Source: CAVVUC01 sp963751395 (lineage in GTDB: Bacteria; Verrucomicrobiota; Verrucomicrobiia; Chthoniobacterales; Chthoniobacteraceae). Taken from it: a stretch of DNA of 64,000 nt. Made by a program: the position numbers and the translations under genes. Each line of letters opens with the position of its first letter. Within the stretch, counting starts at the first letter, position 1. Shown here one piece after another: positions 7,887-18,300 of the stretch. The stretch is taken from NCBI GenBank assembly GCA_963751395.1, contig CAVVUC010000004.1:806001-870000 (forward strand), in the 5' to 3' direction. Below the pieces are notes generated by a model. That model worked only from the letters and a program-made list of their open reading frames with translations, was not told the DNA's origin and searched no databases.

Positions 7887-10178
7887 ATGAAACCCGAACC
7901 GCGTCCTGCCGTTCCATTGCCGCGACCTGTTGCCCGTCCGCAGCGTGCCGTCGCGCTCGCTCGGCGCGCGGCGCATCCTTCGTCTAAAACTGAGGCGCTC
8001 AACCGGAAATCCGCCCGTTCACGGAACCGCTTCCTTTTCTGGTTTCCGATCTTGCTCGCTTTGGCGGTCGGCGCGTTTTTCTTCGTCAAATCCGGCGGCG
8101 TCGATCAGATCCCCTTTGCTGGCGGCCTGCATCGAGCGGCTCCGGCGCCACCCGAGCCGATCGAGAGCGATGCGCCCGCAGCCGCCATTGCGCAGCCTCG
8201 CGCCGTTGCTCCCGCTGTTGCTCCCGCTGCGGCGCCCTCCGCCAGGCGGCAGGCGATGACCGCGCCGCCCGCGCCGATCCCGGCCGCACCACCCGCGACC
8301 GCTGCCGCGATGGTCCAGTCCGACAACTTTCCCGGTATCCCGCCGTTGAGCCTCTCCGCTGCCGTGAAAGCCGGTGATCCCGATCGCCAGCAACTCCTGT
8401 TTGCCGCGCAATGGGCGGCATCCACCGGTAACTGGACCCGCTACTTCACCGCGCTGAAAGACGCCATCGCTGCCGCCGCTGGCACCGGGCCGTGGCAGCA
8501 ACGTCCCTACAACATCGAACGGTTGCTCGCGCTCCCCACGCCGGTGCTTGCCGTCGAGCAGGCAAAATTCATCCGAGCCGTCGGCAGCGGCACGCTCACG
8601 AGCTTCGGCAGGGACGGTGCGAGCAAGGATTTCCTCAACTGGCTCTTCGCGCGGCCGCAGGTGCTCGCGGCATTCAGCGAGACGATCCAGCCGCAGGACA
8701 ACGCCTCGAATGCTCTGCTCCAGTGGCGCACGATCTGGAGTGACGACGTGGAGAACCGCGGCAAGCTCTCCAGTCTCGCCATCGCCTGCGCGCTCGTCTT
8801 CGACGAACCAATCAAGATCAACCCGAACATCTACGGCTTCAGCGAAGAGTATGTAGGTGGAGGTGAGACGAGGCGCACCGCTACCGGTCCGACTGAGGCA
8901 TCGGCGATGGCGCGCTACCGCTTCTACCGCGATAGCGCGAAGAAGGGTTCGCTGAAAGTCTCGCTGGACGAGATGACGCCATGGGAACTCGTGTGGGTGG
9001 TCGATGCGCCGGTGCCCGAGAGCGAACTCATCTGGGCGCAGAAATACGTGAACTATTCGCGCCGCGATTGGGGCAAGGCTTACGGCCACATCCGCTATCG
9101 CATGGATCGCGCGACGCAGGGCGTGAATCCCTACAAGGCTTACACGTTCGCGGAGATCGAGAAGGAAGGAGGCATCTGCGGCGATCAGGCTTATTTCGCG
9201 GCGATGACGGCGAAGGCGAACGGCATCCCTGCGACGATCATCGGCGGCGAGGGCGACCGCGGCGGCCACGCGTGGTTTGGCTACGGCATCGCCCGCAACG
9301 ACTGGAACCTGAACACCGGCCGCTACGCGGACAATTTCGCCGCCGGCACCACGCGCGATCCGCAGACGGGTCGCACGATCAAGGAACACGAGCTGCGGCA
9401 GCTCACTGACCCTGCGCGGCGCACGGCAAATTATGAGAAGAGCAAAAAGCTCCTCATCCTCGCCAGCTTGCTGAAGGACGCCGGCAAGCGCGATCTCGCC
9501 ATGCTCGCGTACGACGGAGCCCTGCAATTCGCGCCGAAGAACTACGACGCGTGGGTTGCGAAGCTCGACAACCTCGCTTCCGCGAAAGTGCCCGCCGATG
9601 AGTGGCTCCGAGAGAGCGCGCGGATGCGCACGACGTTCCGCGGGTTCTCCGACATGGTGGAGGAGATCGACAAGCGCGAGGCCGCCTACGTCGCTGCGAA
9701 TGGCGACAACGACGCCGCGCGCAAGCTCGTGCATCGCCAGACCGCGCGCATGGAGCGAAAGGACAGCGAGCGCACCGACCTCATCCTCGACAGCGTCTTC
9801 CGGGAAACTGACATCGCCGCGAAAGCTGGCGACGCCGAAGCCGTCGGCCGCATCTACCGCGACGCGCTGCGCGACCAGGGCGAGGAAGTCGTCGCCTTCA
9901 AAAAGATCGCCGACCGCTACTACGACTGGGGCAGGACGGCCGGCAAAGGCGCGGACGTGACGAAGCATCTCGTCGCTTACTTCGATCGCACGCACGACGA
10001 ACCGACCAGCGATGTCTTTGCCATCGGCGCCTACCGCGGCGTCCTGCGCAGCCTCAGCCACATGGCCAGGGAGCAGAAACTCGATCCGCTCCAGCGCCGC
10101 CTCGATCGCCGCGAGGAAAAGCTCATGGAACTCGAAGTCAAGCTCGGGAAGCTCCAGAGCAAAGGCGCGGATCGGTAA
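7887..10178 (+). CDS. Membrane-anchored transglutaminase-like protein
   Basis: 763 residues from the ATG at 7887. A basic, Pro/Arg-rich N-terminus precedes one membrane helix (about residues 46-64), then an Ala/Pro-rich linker to about residue 145. The middle holds a likely transglutaminase/protease-like Cys-His-Asp set: GGICGDQAYFAAMTAKANGI (Cys near residue 430), GGHAWFGYGI (His near 459) and NDWNLNTGRY. The C-terminal 250 residues are helical, TPR-like and charged. The spacing of Cys, His and Asp fits the transglutaminase-like superfamily, so a periplasmic peptidase or amidase-like role is plausible. Flanked by kdpA and SDR remnants. The superfamily call is from motifs only. Confidence 0.65.
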   Translation: MKPEPRPAVPLPRPVARPQRAVALARRAAHPSSKTEALNRKSARSRNRFLFWFPILLALAVGAFFFVKSGGVDQIPFAGGLHRAAPAPPEPIESDAPAAAIAQPRAVAPAVAPAAAPSARRQAMTAPPAPIPAAPPATAAAMVQSDNFPGIPPLSLSAAVKAGDPDRQQLLFAAQWAASTGNWTRYFTALKDAIAAAAGTGPWQQRPYNIERLLALPTPVLAVEQAKFIRAVGSGTLTSFGRDGASKDFLNWLFARPQVLAAFSETIQPQDNASNALLQWRTIWSDDVENRGKLSSLAIACALVFDEPIKINPNIYGFSEEYVGGGETRRTATGPTEASAMARYRFYRDSAKKGSLKVSLDEMTPWELVWVVDAPVPESELIWAQKYVNYSRRDWGKAYGHIRYRMDRATQGVNPYKAYTFAEIEKEGGICGDQAYFAAMTAKANGIPATIIGGEGDRGGHAWFGYGIARNDWNLNTGRYADNFAAGTTRDPQTGRTIKEHELRQLTDPARRTANYEKSKKLLILASLLKDAGKRDLAMLAYDGALQFAPKNYDAWVAKLDNLASAKVPADEWLRESARMRTTFRGFSDMVEEIDKREAAYVAANGDNDAARKLVHRQTARMERKDSERTDLILDSVFRETDIAAKAGDAEAVGRIYRDALRDQGEEVVAFKKIADRYYDWGRTAGKGADVTKHLVAYFDRTHDEPTSDVFAIGAYRGVLRSLSHMAREQKLDPLQRRLDRREEKLMELEVKLGKLQSKGADR

Positions 10179-10390
10179 GGGAGCAGCCCCCCTCGCTCCC
10201 CGGCAACGCTCGACGCCCGGCCCGGTGACCGAGCGGGCGCGCCGGGGCGAAAAGCAAATTCCTTGCAATTCACGGCGACGAATCGGAGTTCGCTACACTG
10301 GCACTTCATGAAGGGATTCCCATGAACCGCCCAAATGTGGTTTGCCGGCCACGCATTTGTTGCCAAAGCCCCACTTTTGGAATGAGCAAA

Positions 10391-10579
10391 ACGGACCTGT
10401 GCATCATCGCTCACGTCCAAGACATCGAAGCGGTGCGGCGAAGCGATCTCCTTTTTCAATTCACGAATGCGGCCTTCATCTCTGCCACAGCCGGCGACGC
10501 GCCATCCGTTGGTCGAAAAGTAAACAGCCATTTCTCTGCCGAGTCCCCGCGACGCGCCCGTGATGACAATGCTTTTCAT
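10391..10579 (-). pseudogene. Short-chain dehydrogenase, N-terminal fragment
   Basis: Begins at an ATG at 10579 with a textbook SDR Rossmann start: SIVITGASRGLGREMAVYF (TGxxxGxG cofactor motif) followed by GWRVAGCGRDEGRI and DVLDVSD. After about 63 codons the homology stops and the frame runs into unrelated sequence antisense to the transglutaminase-like gene. The catalytic YxxxK region is absent. This fills most of the 549-bp gap before the first fucosidase. Confidence 0.8.
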
Positions 10580-10727
10580 GCAGGCATACCGCATCTACAG
10601 ATTATTTCGCAAGCAGTTCAGCCGCCTTGCAGTTCAGCATCAGGTGGCTTTCATTCCGGGTGCTTATTTCATCGACTGGAGACTGCGCCTCTATTAGAAC
10701 TCACGCGACCTTAGTCCCCCTTCAAAC

Positions 10728-12476
10728 ATGAAACTCCTCAAAATCGCTCTCGCCGTCTCGTTCACCGCCGCAAATTCCTTCGCCGCTCCGCCCAAAACCG
10801 ATGCACCAGCCGAGGGCGTCGCGGTCGAAGATGCGGCAAAACAAGCCGCAACCAAGGAAACTCCGGAGCAGCGCGATGCCCGGATGAAATGGTGGCGCGA
10901 GGCGAAGTTCGGCCTGTTCCTTCACTGGGGCGTCTATGCCGTGCCCGCCGGCAAATACGGCGACAAGACGAGCTACGGCGAGTGGATCATGAACTCGGCG
11001 AAAATTCCCGTCGCGGAATACCAGGGCTTCGCGAAGCAGTTCAATCCGGTGAAATACGATCCGGTCAAATGGGCGCAGATCGCGAAGGATGCAGGGATGC
11101 GCTACATCGTCATCACGTCGAAACATCACGACGGCTTCGCGCTGTTCCCATCCGACGCCAGCAAATGGAACATCGCCGACGCGACGCCTTACAAAAAGGA
11201 TCTGCTCGGCCCGCTCGTGGAAGCGGCGAAGGCCGACGGACTCAAGATCGGCTTCTACTATTCGCAATCGCAGGACTGGAACAATCCCGGCGGTGCGAAG
11301 TCCGGCTTCAAAGAGGGCGAGGGCTGGGACGACGCGCACAAGGGCGACTACGATGCCTATTTGAAAAACGTCGCCGTGCCGCAAGTCCGCGAGTTGCTCA
11401 CGCGCTACCCGATCAACATCCTCTGGTGGGACACGCCGATGCACATGACGCCCGAGCGCGCAGCGCCGCTCGCCGCGCTCACAAAGCTGCGCCCCGGCCT
11501 GATGATGAACAACCGTCTCGGCGGCGGCTTCAGCGGCGACACCGCGACGCCGGAGCAGTTCGTGCCGGTCACGGGCTATCCCGGCGATTGGGAGACGTGC
11601 ATGACGATGAACAACCACTGGGGCTACAACGCCTACGACGACAAATGGAAGTCGTCCGCCGAACTCATCCAGAAGCTCGCCGACATCTGCGCGAAGGGCG
11701 GAAACTTTTTGCTGAACATCGGCCCGACGGCGGAAGGCGAATTCCCGCCCGCATGCATCGAGCGGCTGCACGACATGGGCGTCTGGCTGAAGGCAAACGG
11801 CGAGTCGATCTACGGCACGAGCGCGGGGCCGTTCCCGTATCTCTCATGGGGCGTGGCCACGCGCAAAGGCAACACGCTTTACCTGCATGTCTTCGAGTGG
11901 CCGAAAGACGGCAAGCTGCGCGTGCCGTTGAAAAACGAAGCGAAGTCCGCGTCGCTTCTCAAGGAGCCGGGGAAAAAGCTGAACGTCACGCGCGAACCCG
12001 GGCGGCTCGTGATTGATCTGCCCGCGAAAGCTACGGACGCGGTGGACTCGGTGATCAAGCTCGCGATTGACGGCGAGCCTGCGGCGATGCCAATCCCATC
12101 GGCGGGAGCGACCGCCACGGCCTCCGCTTCCATGCCCGGAAACGATCCTGCCAACGCAATCGACGGCACCGGCCAGAAACGCTGGCGCGCCCCTGCGGAT
12201 GTGAAATCGGCATGGCTCGAACTCGACCTCGGCAAGCCGACGGAGATTGCCGCATTCGGAATTGATGAACCCGATGTGTGGCCGCGAATGAAGCAGAAAT
12301 TCACGCTGGAAGTTCCCGACGGCGAGGGCTGGAAAAAAATCGCCGAAGGCTCGACCAGCGGTCACGGCGTGAAGAAAAAGATCGAGCCTGTGACCGCGCA
12401 AAAATTCCGCGTCACGATGGAGTGCGAGAAAGGCTCGCCCGGCATCGCGGAGTTGCAGCTTTACCGGCCGGAGTAA
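10728..12476 (+). CDS. GH29 alpha-L-fucosidase with C-terminal F5/8 type C domain
   Basis: 582 residues: signal peptide 1-19 (ANSFAA cleavage region), GH29 catalytic (beta/alpha)8 domain about 45-390, and a discoidin-like F5/8C carbohydrate-binding domain about 455-582. GH29 enzymes release terminal L-fucose with retention. The nucleophile is expected to be Asp235 in ILWWDTP; the FGLFLHWGVYAVPAG and SKHHDGFALF family motifs are present. First gene of a same-strand run with a second GH29 (85 bp away), an esterase and a DUF4450 protein. Exported, probably periplasmic or surface. The linkage specificity (alpha-1,2/3/4/6) cannot be told. Confidence 0.95.
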   Translation: MKLLKIALAVSFTAANSFAAPPKTDAPAEGVAVEDAAKQAATKETPEQRDARMKWWREAKFGLFLHWGVYAVPAGKYGDKTSYGEWIMNSAKIPVAEYQGFAKQFNPVKYDPVKWAQIAKDAGMRYIVITSKHHDGFALFPSDASKWNIADATPYKKDLLGPLVEAAKADGLKIGFYYSQSQDWNNPGGAKSGFKEGEGWDDAHKGDYDAYLKNVAVPQVRELLTRYPINILWWDTPMHMTPERAAPLAALTKLRPGLMMNNRLGGGFSGDTATPEQFVPVTGYPGDWETCMTMNNHWGYNAYDDKWKSSAELIQKLADICAKGGNFLLNIGPTAEGEFPPACIERLHDMGVWLKANGESIYGTSAGPFPYLSWGVATRKGNTLYLHVFEWPKDGKLRVPLKNEAKSASLLKEPGKKLNVTREPGRLVIDLPAKATDAVDSVIKLAIDGEPAAMPIPSAGATATASASMPGNDPANAIDGTGQKRWRAPADVKSAWLELDLGKPTEIAAFGIDEPDVWPRMKQKFTLEVPDGEGWKKIAEGSTSGHGVKKKIEPVTAQKFRVTMECEKGSPGIAELQLYRPE

Positions 12477-12561
12477 TTTCGAGCCTCGCCCGCCACCACC
12501 ACTTTCTGCGCACGCCGCAAGAGTGATGCTTACGGCGTTCCATTTTTTCAAACACACCAAC

Positions 12562-14409
12562 ATGAAAACAACCCAACTCCACCGACAACTCCGGCTCGCA
12601 GTTCTCGCGGGCATCGTTTCCCTGTCCGCCATCGCGCACGCCGGGGCCGATCTTTCCAAAGTCCCGCAGATCAATGAAACCAAGGAGCAGCGCGACGCGC
12701 GGATGCAATGGTTCCGCGACGCGAAGTTCGGCATGTTCATCCACTGGGGGCCGTGCTCGGTCGGGCAGAAGGAAATCGGCTGGGGACGCGACGGCAATCG
12801 CCCGTGGGACATCAACAAGCACGGGCCGCGCACCAGCGATCCCGTTTACGACAATTACTACAAGGAGTTCAACCCGGTGAAATACGACGCGGACGAGTGG
12901 GTGCGGTTCGCGAAGGAGTCCGGCATGAAATACATGGTGCTCATCTGCAAGCACCACGACGGTTTTTCGCAGTTCGACTCGAAGGTCACCGACTACAAGA
13001 TCACCAACTCGCCTTACGGGCGCGACATCATCAAGCAGTTCACCGACGCGTGCCACAAGAACGGCATGAAGTTCGGCCTCTATTACTCGACGCGCGACTG
13101 GTATCACCCCGATTACCTCGTCGGCGACAACGTGAAATACGACACTTGGTATCGCACGCAGGTCGAGGAGCTGCTGTCGAACTACGGCTCCGTGGACGTG
13201 ATGTGGTTCGACCACGTCGGCGGGCGCGACTGGGGCAAGTGGAAGTTCGACGAGCTGTTCTCGATGATGTACCGGCTCCAGCCGAAGCTGCTCGTGAATA
13301 ATCGCGCCGCCAAATTTTGCGGTCCGAAGTCGCCGGAAGATCGCGGCCCGGCATCGCCCGAGATCAAGACGATGACCGACGGTGATTTCTACACGCCCGA
13401 GGGCCGCATCGGCTCCATGGACATCGCGAAGGACTGGGAGTCGTGCATCCACGTCGGCAAAGGCTGGTCGTATCGCGGCGAGGACGGATTCAAGGGGCCG
13501 GAGGATTGCATCAAGATGCTCGTGAGCTGCTCGACCGGCGGTGGCAATCTGCTCCTGAACTTCGGTCCGCGCCCCGACGGCACTTTTGCCGAAGGCGAGG
13601 CGAAGGTCGCCCGGGCGATGGGCGAGTGGTTGAAAAAATACGGAGACGCCATCTACGGCACGCGCGGCGGACCGTATCACAACGGCTCGTGGGGCGGCAG
13701 TTGCCACAAGGACAACAAGCTGTTCCTCCACGTTTACCAGTGGCCCCGGGCCGCGCTCGCATTCGATCCCCTGCCGTTCAAAGTGCAGTCCGCGCGCACG
13801 CTCACCGGCGCACCGGTGCAGTTCACGCAGACCGCGAAAGAGCTCAGCGTGAACGTCGCGGAAGCCGATCGCGACAAGCCCGTCACGGTCATCGAACTCA
13901 CGCTCGACCAGCCGGTCGAGGACGGCCGCGTCATCGGCGCCGCGCGTGTGGAGTCGGACAACCTTGAGGAATTCGGAAAAGTCGTGAGCGAAAACGCGAC
14001 GCTGGAACTCAGCGCGACCTCCCCGCACGACAAGGCCGGCGACCACGAGCGATTGTTCAAGGGCGGGAAGCCGGCGGGCGGCTTCGCTTTCCACACCGCC
14101 GACGACACGAACCCGTGGGCGAAGATCGATCTCGGCGCGGTGAAGAACGTGAAGACGGTCGTCATCGAGAACCGCCCCGGCGAACGCCGCACGGACGGAT
14201 TGATCCTCTCGGTTTCCGACGACGGACAGAAATGGGAGCAGATCTGGCGCGCCGCGAAATGGGAGCAACGCTGGGTCGTGCCGGTCACGCATTTCCAGGC
14301 GGGCATCGACGCGCCCGGCCGCCGCCTGCGTTATTTGAAAGTTGAAACCAAAGGCGATATGCCGCGTCCGATGCTGCTCCAGCGTCTCACGGCCTATGGC
14401 GACGAATAG
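12562..14409 (+). CDS. GH29 alpha-L-fucosidase
   Basis: 615 residues from the ATG at 12562, chosen because it opens the signal peptide (cleavage near AIAHA); an in-frame ATG at 12523 adds a non-conserved 13 residues. The GH29 catalytic domain spans about 40-400 with FGMFIHWGP, CKHHDGFSQF and the expected nucleophile Asp217 in DVMWFDHVGG. The C-terminal 190 residues include a beta-sandwich that looks like an F5/8C-type domain (WAKIDLGAVKNVKTVVIENR, RPGE..SVSDDGQKW). The sequence differs strongly from the preceding GH29, so the two are probably not a recent duplication and may cut different linkages. Confidence 0.94.
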   Translation: MKTTQLHRQLRLAVLAGIVSLSAIAHAGADLSKVPQINETKEQRDARMQWFRDAKFGMFIHWGPCSVGQKEIGWGRDGNRPWDINKHGPRTSDPVYDNYYKEFNPVKYDADEWVRFAKESGMKYMVLICKHHDGFSQFDSKVTDYKITNSPYGRDIIKQFTDACHKNGMKFGLYYSTRDWYHPDYLVGDNVKYDTWYRTQVEELLSNYGSVDVMWFDHVGGRDWGKWKFDELFSMMYRLQPKLLVNNRAAKFCGPKSPEDRGPASPEIKTMTDGDFYTPEGRIGSMDIAKDWESCIHVGKGWSYRGEDGFKGPEDCIKMLVSCSTGGGNLLLNFGPRPDGTFAEGEAKVARAMGEWLKKYGDAIYGTRGGPYHNGSWGGSCHKDNKLFLHVYQWPRAALAFDPLPFKVQSARTLTGAPVQFTQTAKELSVNVAEADRDKPVTVIELTLDQPVEDGRVIGAARVESDNLEEFGKVVSENATLELSATSPHDKAGDHERLFKGGKPAGGFAFHTADDTNPWAKIDLGAVKNVKTVVIENRPGERRTDGLILSVSDDGQKWEQIWRAAKWEQRWVVPVTHFQAGIDAPGRRLRYLKVETKGDMPRPMLLQRLTAYGDE

Positions 14410-14419
14410 AAAGAGCACC

Positions 14420-15283
14420 ATGAAATTCCTGACTGGTATCCTGATCATCACCGCGAGCCTGACGGCCACCGCCCAACGCCTGCCCGAAGGCAGCCTTGCT
14501 CACCGCGACCTCGCGTATGTGGCAGGCGGTCATGAGCGGCAAAAGCTCGACCTTTACCTGCCGAAGGACGGCGCGAACCTGCCGCTGATCATCTATATCC
14601 ACGGCGGCGCTTTCAAGATGGGCAGCAAGTCCGAAGGCGGCCCGGTGGAATATCTCGCGCAGGGTTACGCCGTGGCGTCGCTTGATTATCGCCTGAGCCA
14701 GGACGCGAAGTTTCCGGCGCAGATCGAGGATTGCAAAGCCGCCGTGCGCTGGTTGCGTGCTCACGCCGGCGAGTACCGGCTCGATCCCAAGCGGTTCGCG
14801 GCATGGGGCGCTTCAGCGGGCGGCCACCTCGCCGCGATGCTCGGCACCACCGGCGACACGAAGGAATTCGATGTCGGCGACAACCTCGACCAACCCAGCC
14901 GTGTGCAGGCTGTGGTGGATTACTTCGGGCCGACGGATTTTCTGCAAATGGAAGCCCATCGCCCGCCCAACGGCATGCCGCATGACGCGGCTGGCTCGCC
15001 GGAGTCGGAGCTGATCGGCGGCGCGATCCAGGAGAACAAGGACAAAGCCGCAAAGGCCAGCCCCATCACCTATGTCACGCCGGGTGACCCGCCGTTCCTG
15101 ATTTGCCACGGAGACGCCGACCCGTTGGTGCCGCATCATCAAAGCGAGCTTCTGGAAGCGGCGCTGAAGAAGGCGGGCGTTCCTGTCACGTTCTACACCG
15201 TCAAAGGCGCAGGCCACGGGCGCTTCAGCGATCCGAAAGTCGTGGAGTTGACACAGGAGTTCCTGTCGAAGTTAAAACCGTGA
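14420..15283 (+). CDS. Secreted alpha/beta-hydrolase (esterase, BD-FAE-like)
   Basis: 287 residues from the ATG at 14420, 10 bp after the GH29 stop, opening a signal peptide that ends near ATAQ. Oxyanion motif HGGAF, nucleophile motif GASAGG, acid in HGDADPLVPH and catalytic His in GAGHGRF are all visible in the right order. The closest family type is the bacterial esterases (feruloyl/acetyl esterase-like) found in polysaccharide utilisation loci. In this fucosidase operon it most likely removes acetyl or other acyl groups that block the glycosidases. Confidence 0.9.
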   Translation: MKFLTGILIITASLTATAQRLPEGSLAHRDLAYVAGGHERQKLDLYLPKDGANLPLIIYIHGGAFKMGSKSEGGPVEYLAQGYAVASLDYRLSQDAKFPAQIEDCKAAVRWLRAHAGEYRLDPKRFAAWGASAGGHLAAMLGTTGDTKEFDVGDNLDQPSRVQAVVDYFGPTDFLQMEAHRPPNGMPHDAAGSPESELIGGAIQENKDKAAKASPITYVTPGDPPFLICHGDADPLVPHHQSELLEAALKKAGVPVTFYTVKGAGHGRFSDPKVVELTQEFLSKLKP

Positions 15284-15359
15284 TTCGACTGCCTCGGCAC
15301 AGCTCCGAGAAACGGCTTTGAATTCGCCGCCGCGATCTGAATAATCCGATGCACCTGCC

Positions 15360-18300
15360 ATGCTCCGCTCATTCCCGATCGCCCGCAGTTCGTTTGTGCT
15401 GCTTCTTTCCAGCCTCCTCGTTCACGCCGCCGGGCCGGAGAGGCTTCCGGGCCTGAGCTATCATCCGGACGGCGACGCGATCGTTTGCGAAAACGGAACG
15501 CGCGCGAACAACCGTCCGCTTTATTGCCACGAGCGGTTCACGTTGATCCGCACCGGCGAGCTTCCATCGCTCACGAGTCCGTTCATCGCGATGCATGGCG
15601 CGATCGGGCGCGGCGGGCTGCGGATTCCGCTTCAAGATTTCGCGCAACGCGTGGCGCGCTACCGGCCGGGCCGCATGGAGTGGGAGCTTTCCGATCCCCG
15701 GCTGCCGGGATGGAAAGGGGTGCTCACGCTGACCACGCTCGCCGATGCGAACGGCTTTACCGCGCGCCTCACCGTGCTCGCGGGCGCGCGGCCCGGCGAC
15801 ATGGCGGGATGGCTTTTCGTTCCGCCGGATCAAGGCAAGGGAGTGGAATACAAAGTCGCCCGGCAGGGCAACGGCTTCGCGCTGGACAAGGCGAATAAAA
15901 CGCCGCTGGGCCAGATGCTGTGCCGCTTCTCGGCTCCCGTCGCGGAGTGGGATGCGGTGGAGTTCAAAGGCCCGGCGAGCATCGCGGAGAAGTCGCCGCT
16001 CCAGAACGACACGTTCAAGGCGGGCGGGCTCGTCGCGTGGGTTCCGCTGCAAACCGGCAGGCCGCTTTCGCTCGCGCTGGTCGCCGACGAGAACGATCCG
16101 AAGACCTACGCGACAATCGTCCGCCGCCAGAAGCTGCTCGATCCCAAAGTCGTGGCCGACGCAGCGAAGGCGTTCGACGACGGCTTTGCGCGCGTGAACG
16201 CCTTCAGCAAACAAGTCGTGGTCGATTCGCCCGACCCGTATTTCAACGCGGGCGTCGGCGCGTCGGTCGCGGCGGCGTTCGGCCTTTTCGTCGATCCGTG
16301 CTTCGTCCACGGCGGCGGCTCATGGCGCAATCAACAACCCGGCTGGCGCACGATGGGAGCGGCGTTCAACTACGGGTTCCACGAGCAGGTGAAGCGCAGC
16401 ATCGCCTTCTGGGGCTCGCTGCAACGGACGAAAGACGACGGCAACAAGAAGGGCGAGTATTCCCCCAACGGCTGTCAGCAGGCGGGCAACTCGCGCTTCT
16501 TCGGCGCGGGATTCATCGACTACAAACAACCGCCGCACTACGAGTTTCAGACGCAATTTTTCGACGAGGCCGTGCGTGCGTGGAGGGCCACCGCCGATCC
16601 CGCGCTGGAGAAAACGCTGCTGCCGATGCTTGAATTGCACCTCACGCGCTGCCTCGAATGTTTCGACCCGGACGGCGACGGACTTTACGAGAGCTACAAC
16701 AACACATGGCCCAACGATTCGATCTGGTTCAGCGGCGGCGGATGCGTCGAGCAAAGCGCCTACGTTTATTACGGGCAACGCGCGGCGGCTGACATGCGCC
16801 GGCGCATCGGCGATGTGAAAACCGCCGCCGAGCACGATGCCGTTGCGGACAAAATCAAGGCCGCCATCGACCGTGTGTTGTGGCTTCCCGACAAGGGCCA
16901 GTACGCTTCTTACATCGACCAGATCGGCCATCAAGCGCGTGCATGACGACGCGTGGATTTACAGCGAGCATGTGCCGATCGAAGCGGGAATGAGCACGCC
17001 GGCGCAGGCCTGGCAGGCGATGTATTACACCGACTGGGCGATGGAACATTTCGCCTTCCCGTTCGGCGGCGAGATGCGCCAGACCTCGAACTACGTGCCC
17101 GGCCAGTGGTCGATCCGCGAGACTTATCCCGGCGACAACTTCGGCATGGCGCTCGGCTATTTCCTCGCCGGACAGGGCGACGAGGGCTGGAGCCTGCTGC
17201 GCGGCACGATGGTTCACTCGATGTATGGCGATCCTTCGCCGATGCGCGGCTACGGCAACGAGGCGGGCGTCTATGGCCGGCCGAACATCCTCTCGCCCGG
17301 CGGCCTCAGTCATCCGAACTGCGGCATCGACTTCAACGACATCACCAGCAGCTTCGGGCGCGCGGTGGTCGAGGGCGTGTTCGGTTACCAGCCCGATTAC
17401 CCGAACAACGTCGTCCGCGTGCAGCCCGCGTTTCCGGCGGAGTGGGATCATGCTTCGATTCGCACGCCGGATTTCTCGATCGCGTTCCGGCGGCAGGCAG
17501 ACGCCGACACTTATCACGTCGCGCTGCTGCGAGCGGCGAAGATGCAACTGCGCGTGCCAGTTCGCGCGACGAAGGTCAGCGCGGTGAAGGTCGATGGGAA
17601 GCCGGTAAAATACAGCGTCGAGCCTTGGATGGGTTGCGGGATGCTGACCGTGAATGTGCCGGCGACGAAAGAGGCGGGCATCACCATTGAACTCGCCGGA
17701 CGCACCTCGCAGGTCCCTGCCGAAGCCGTGGAGAAGCGGGTCGGCGAGCCGGTGCAACTCACGGCGGGAAGCGGACGCGTGATCAAACAAGTGCTCGATC
17801 CGCAGGGCTGTCTGGCGGACGCGAAAATCTCCGGAGCGATGGTCGAAGCGCGTTGCGCCGCAAAGCCGGGCCATCATCTGGTGATGCTCGAAGTTGCGGG
17901 CGACGTGCCCTTTTTCCTGCCGGTGAAACTGCACGTCACCGATCCGGAGGGCGAGGCCGCGCGCGCCGCGCAATCGCCGCGCACCGCTCCCGCCGATGCG
18001 AAATGGAAATGCCTCGATCTCGCCAACAGCTTCAACGGCGACATCCGCGCGATTTACAAACAGGAATACCGCTCGCCGCGCCCGGACACCGTTTCGATGC
18101 GCATCGCCTACGACGGCTGGGGCGCGTGGACTTTCACCCACTGGCGCATTCCGACCCCCGAGCCAAAGCTCGACGGCATCGACAAACTCAAGGACGTGGA
18201 AGGCCGGATCGGGACGCCGTCCAACGTGCCGTTCCTCGCGCCCGCTGAAGGAAAAAACATCGCGTTCACTTCGCTGTGGGACAACTGGCCGCGCTCGGTC

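Noticed and set aside
8019..10268. 749-codon open frame on the minus strand
   Set aside because: It lies antisense to the transglutaminase-like gene, has no recognised domain and has Arg/Val/Leu/Ala-rich shadow composition, as expected from high third-position GC.
12412..14469. 685-codon open frame on the minus strand
   Set aside because: Antisense shadow of the second GH29 gene, with no homology motif.
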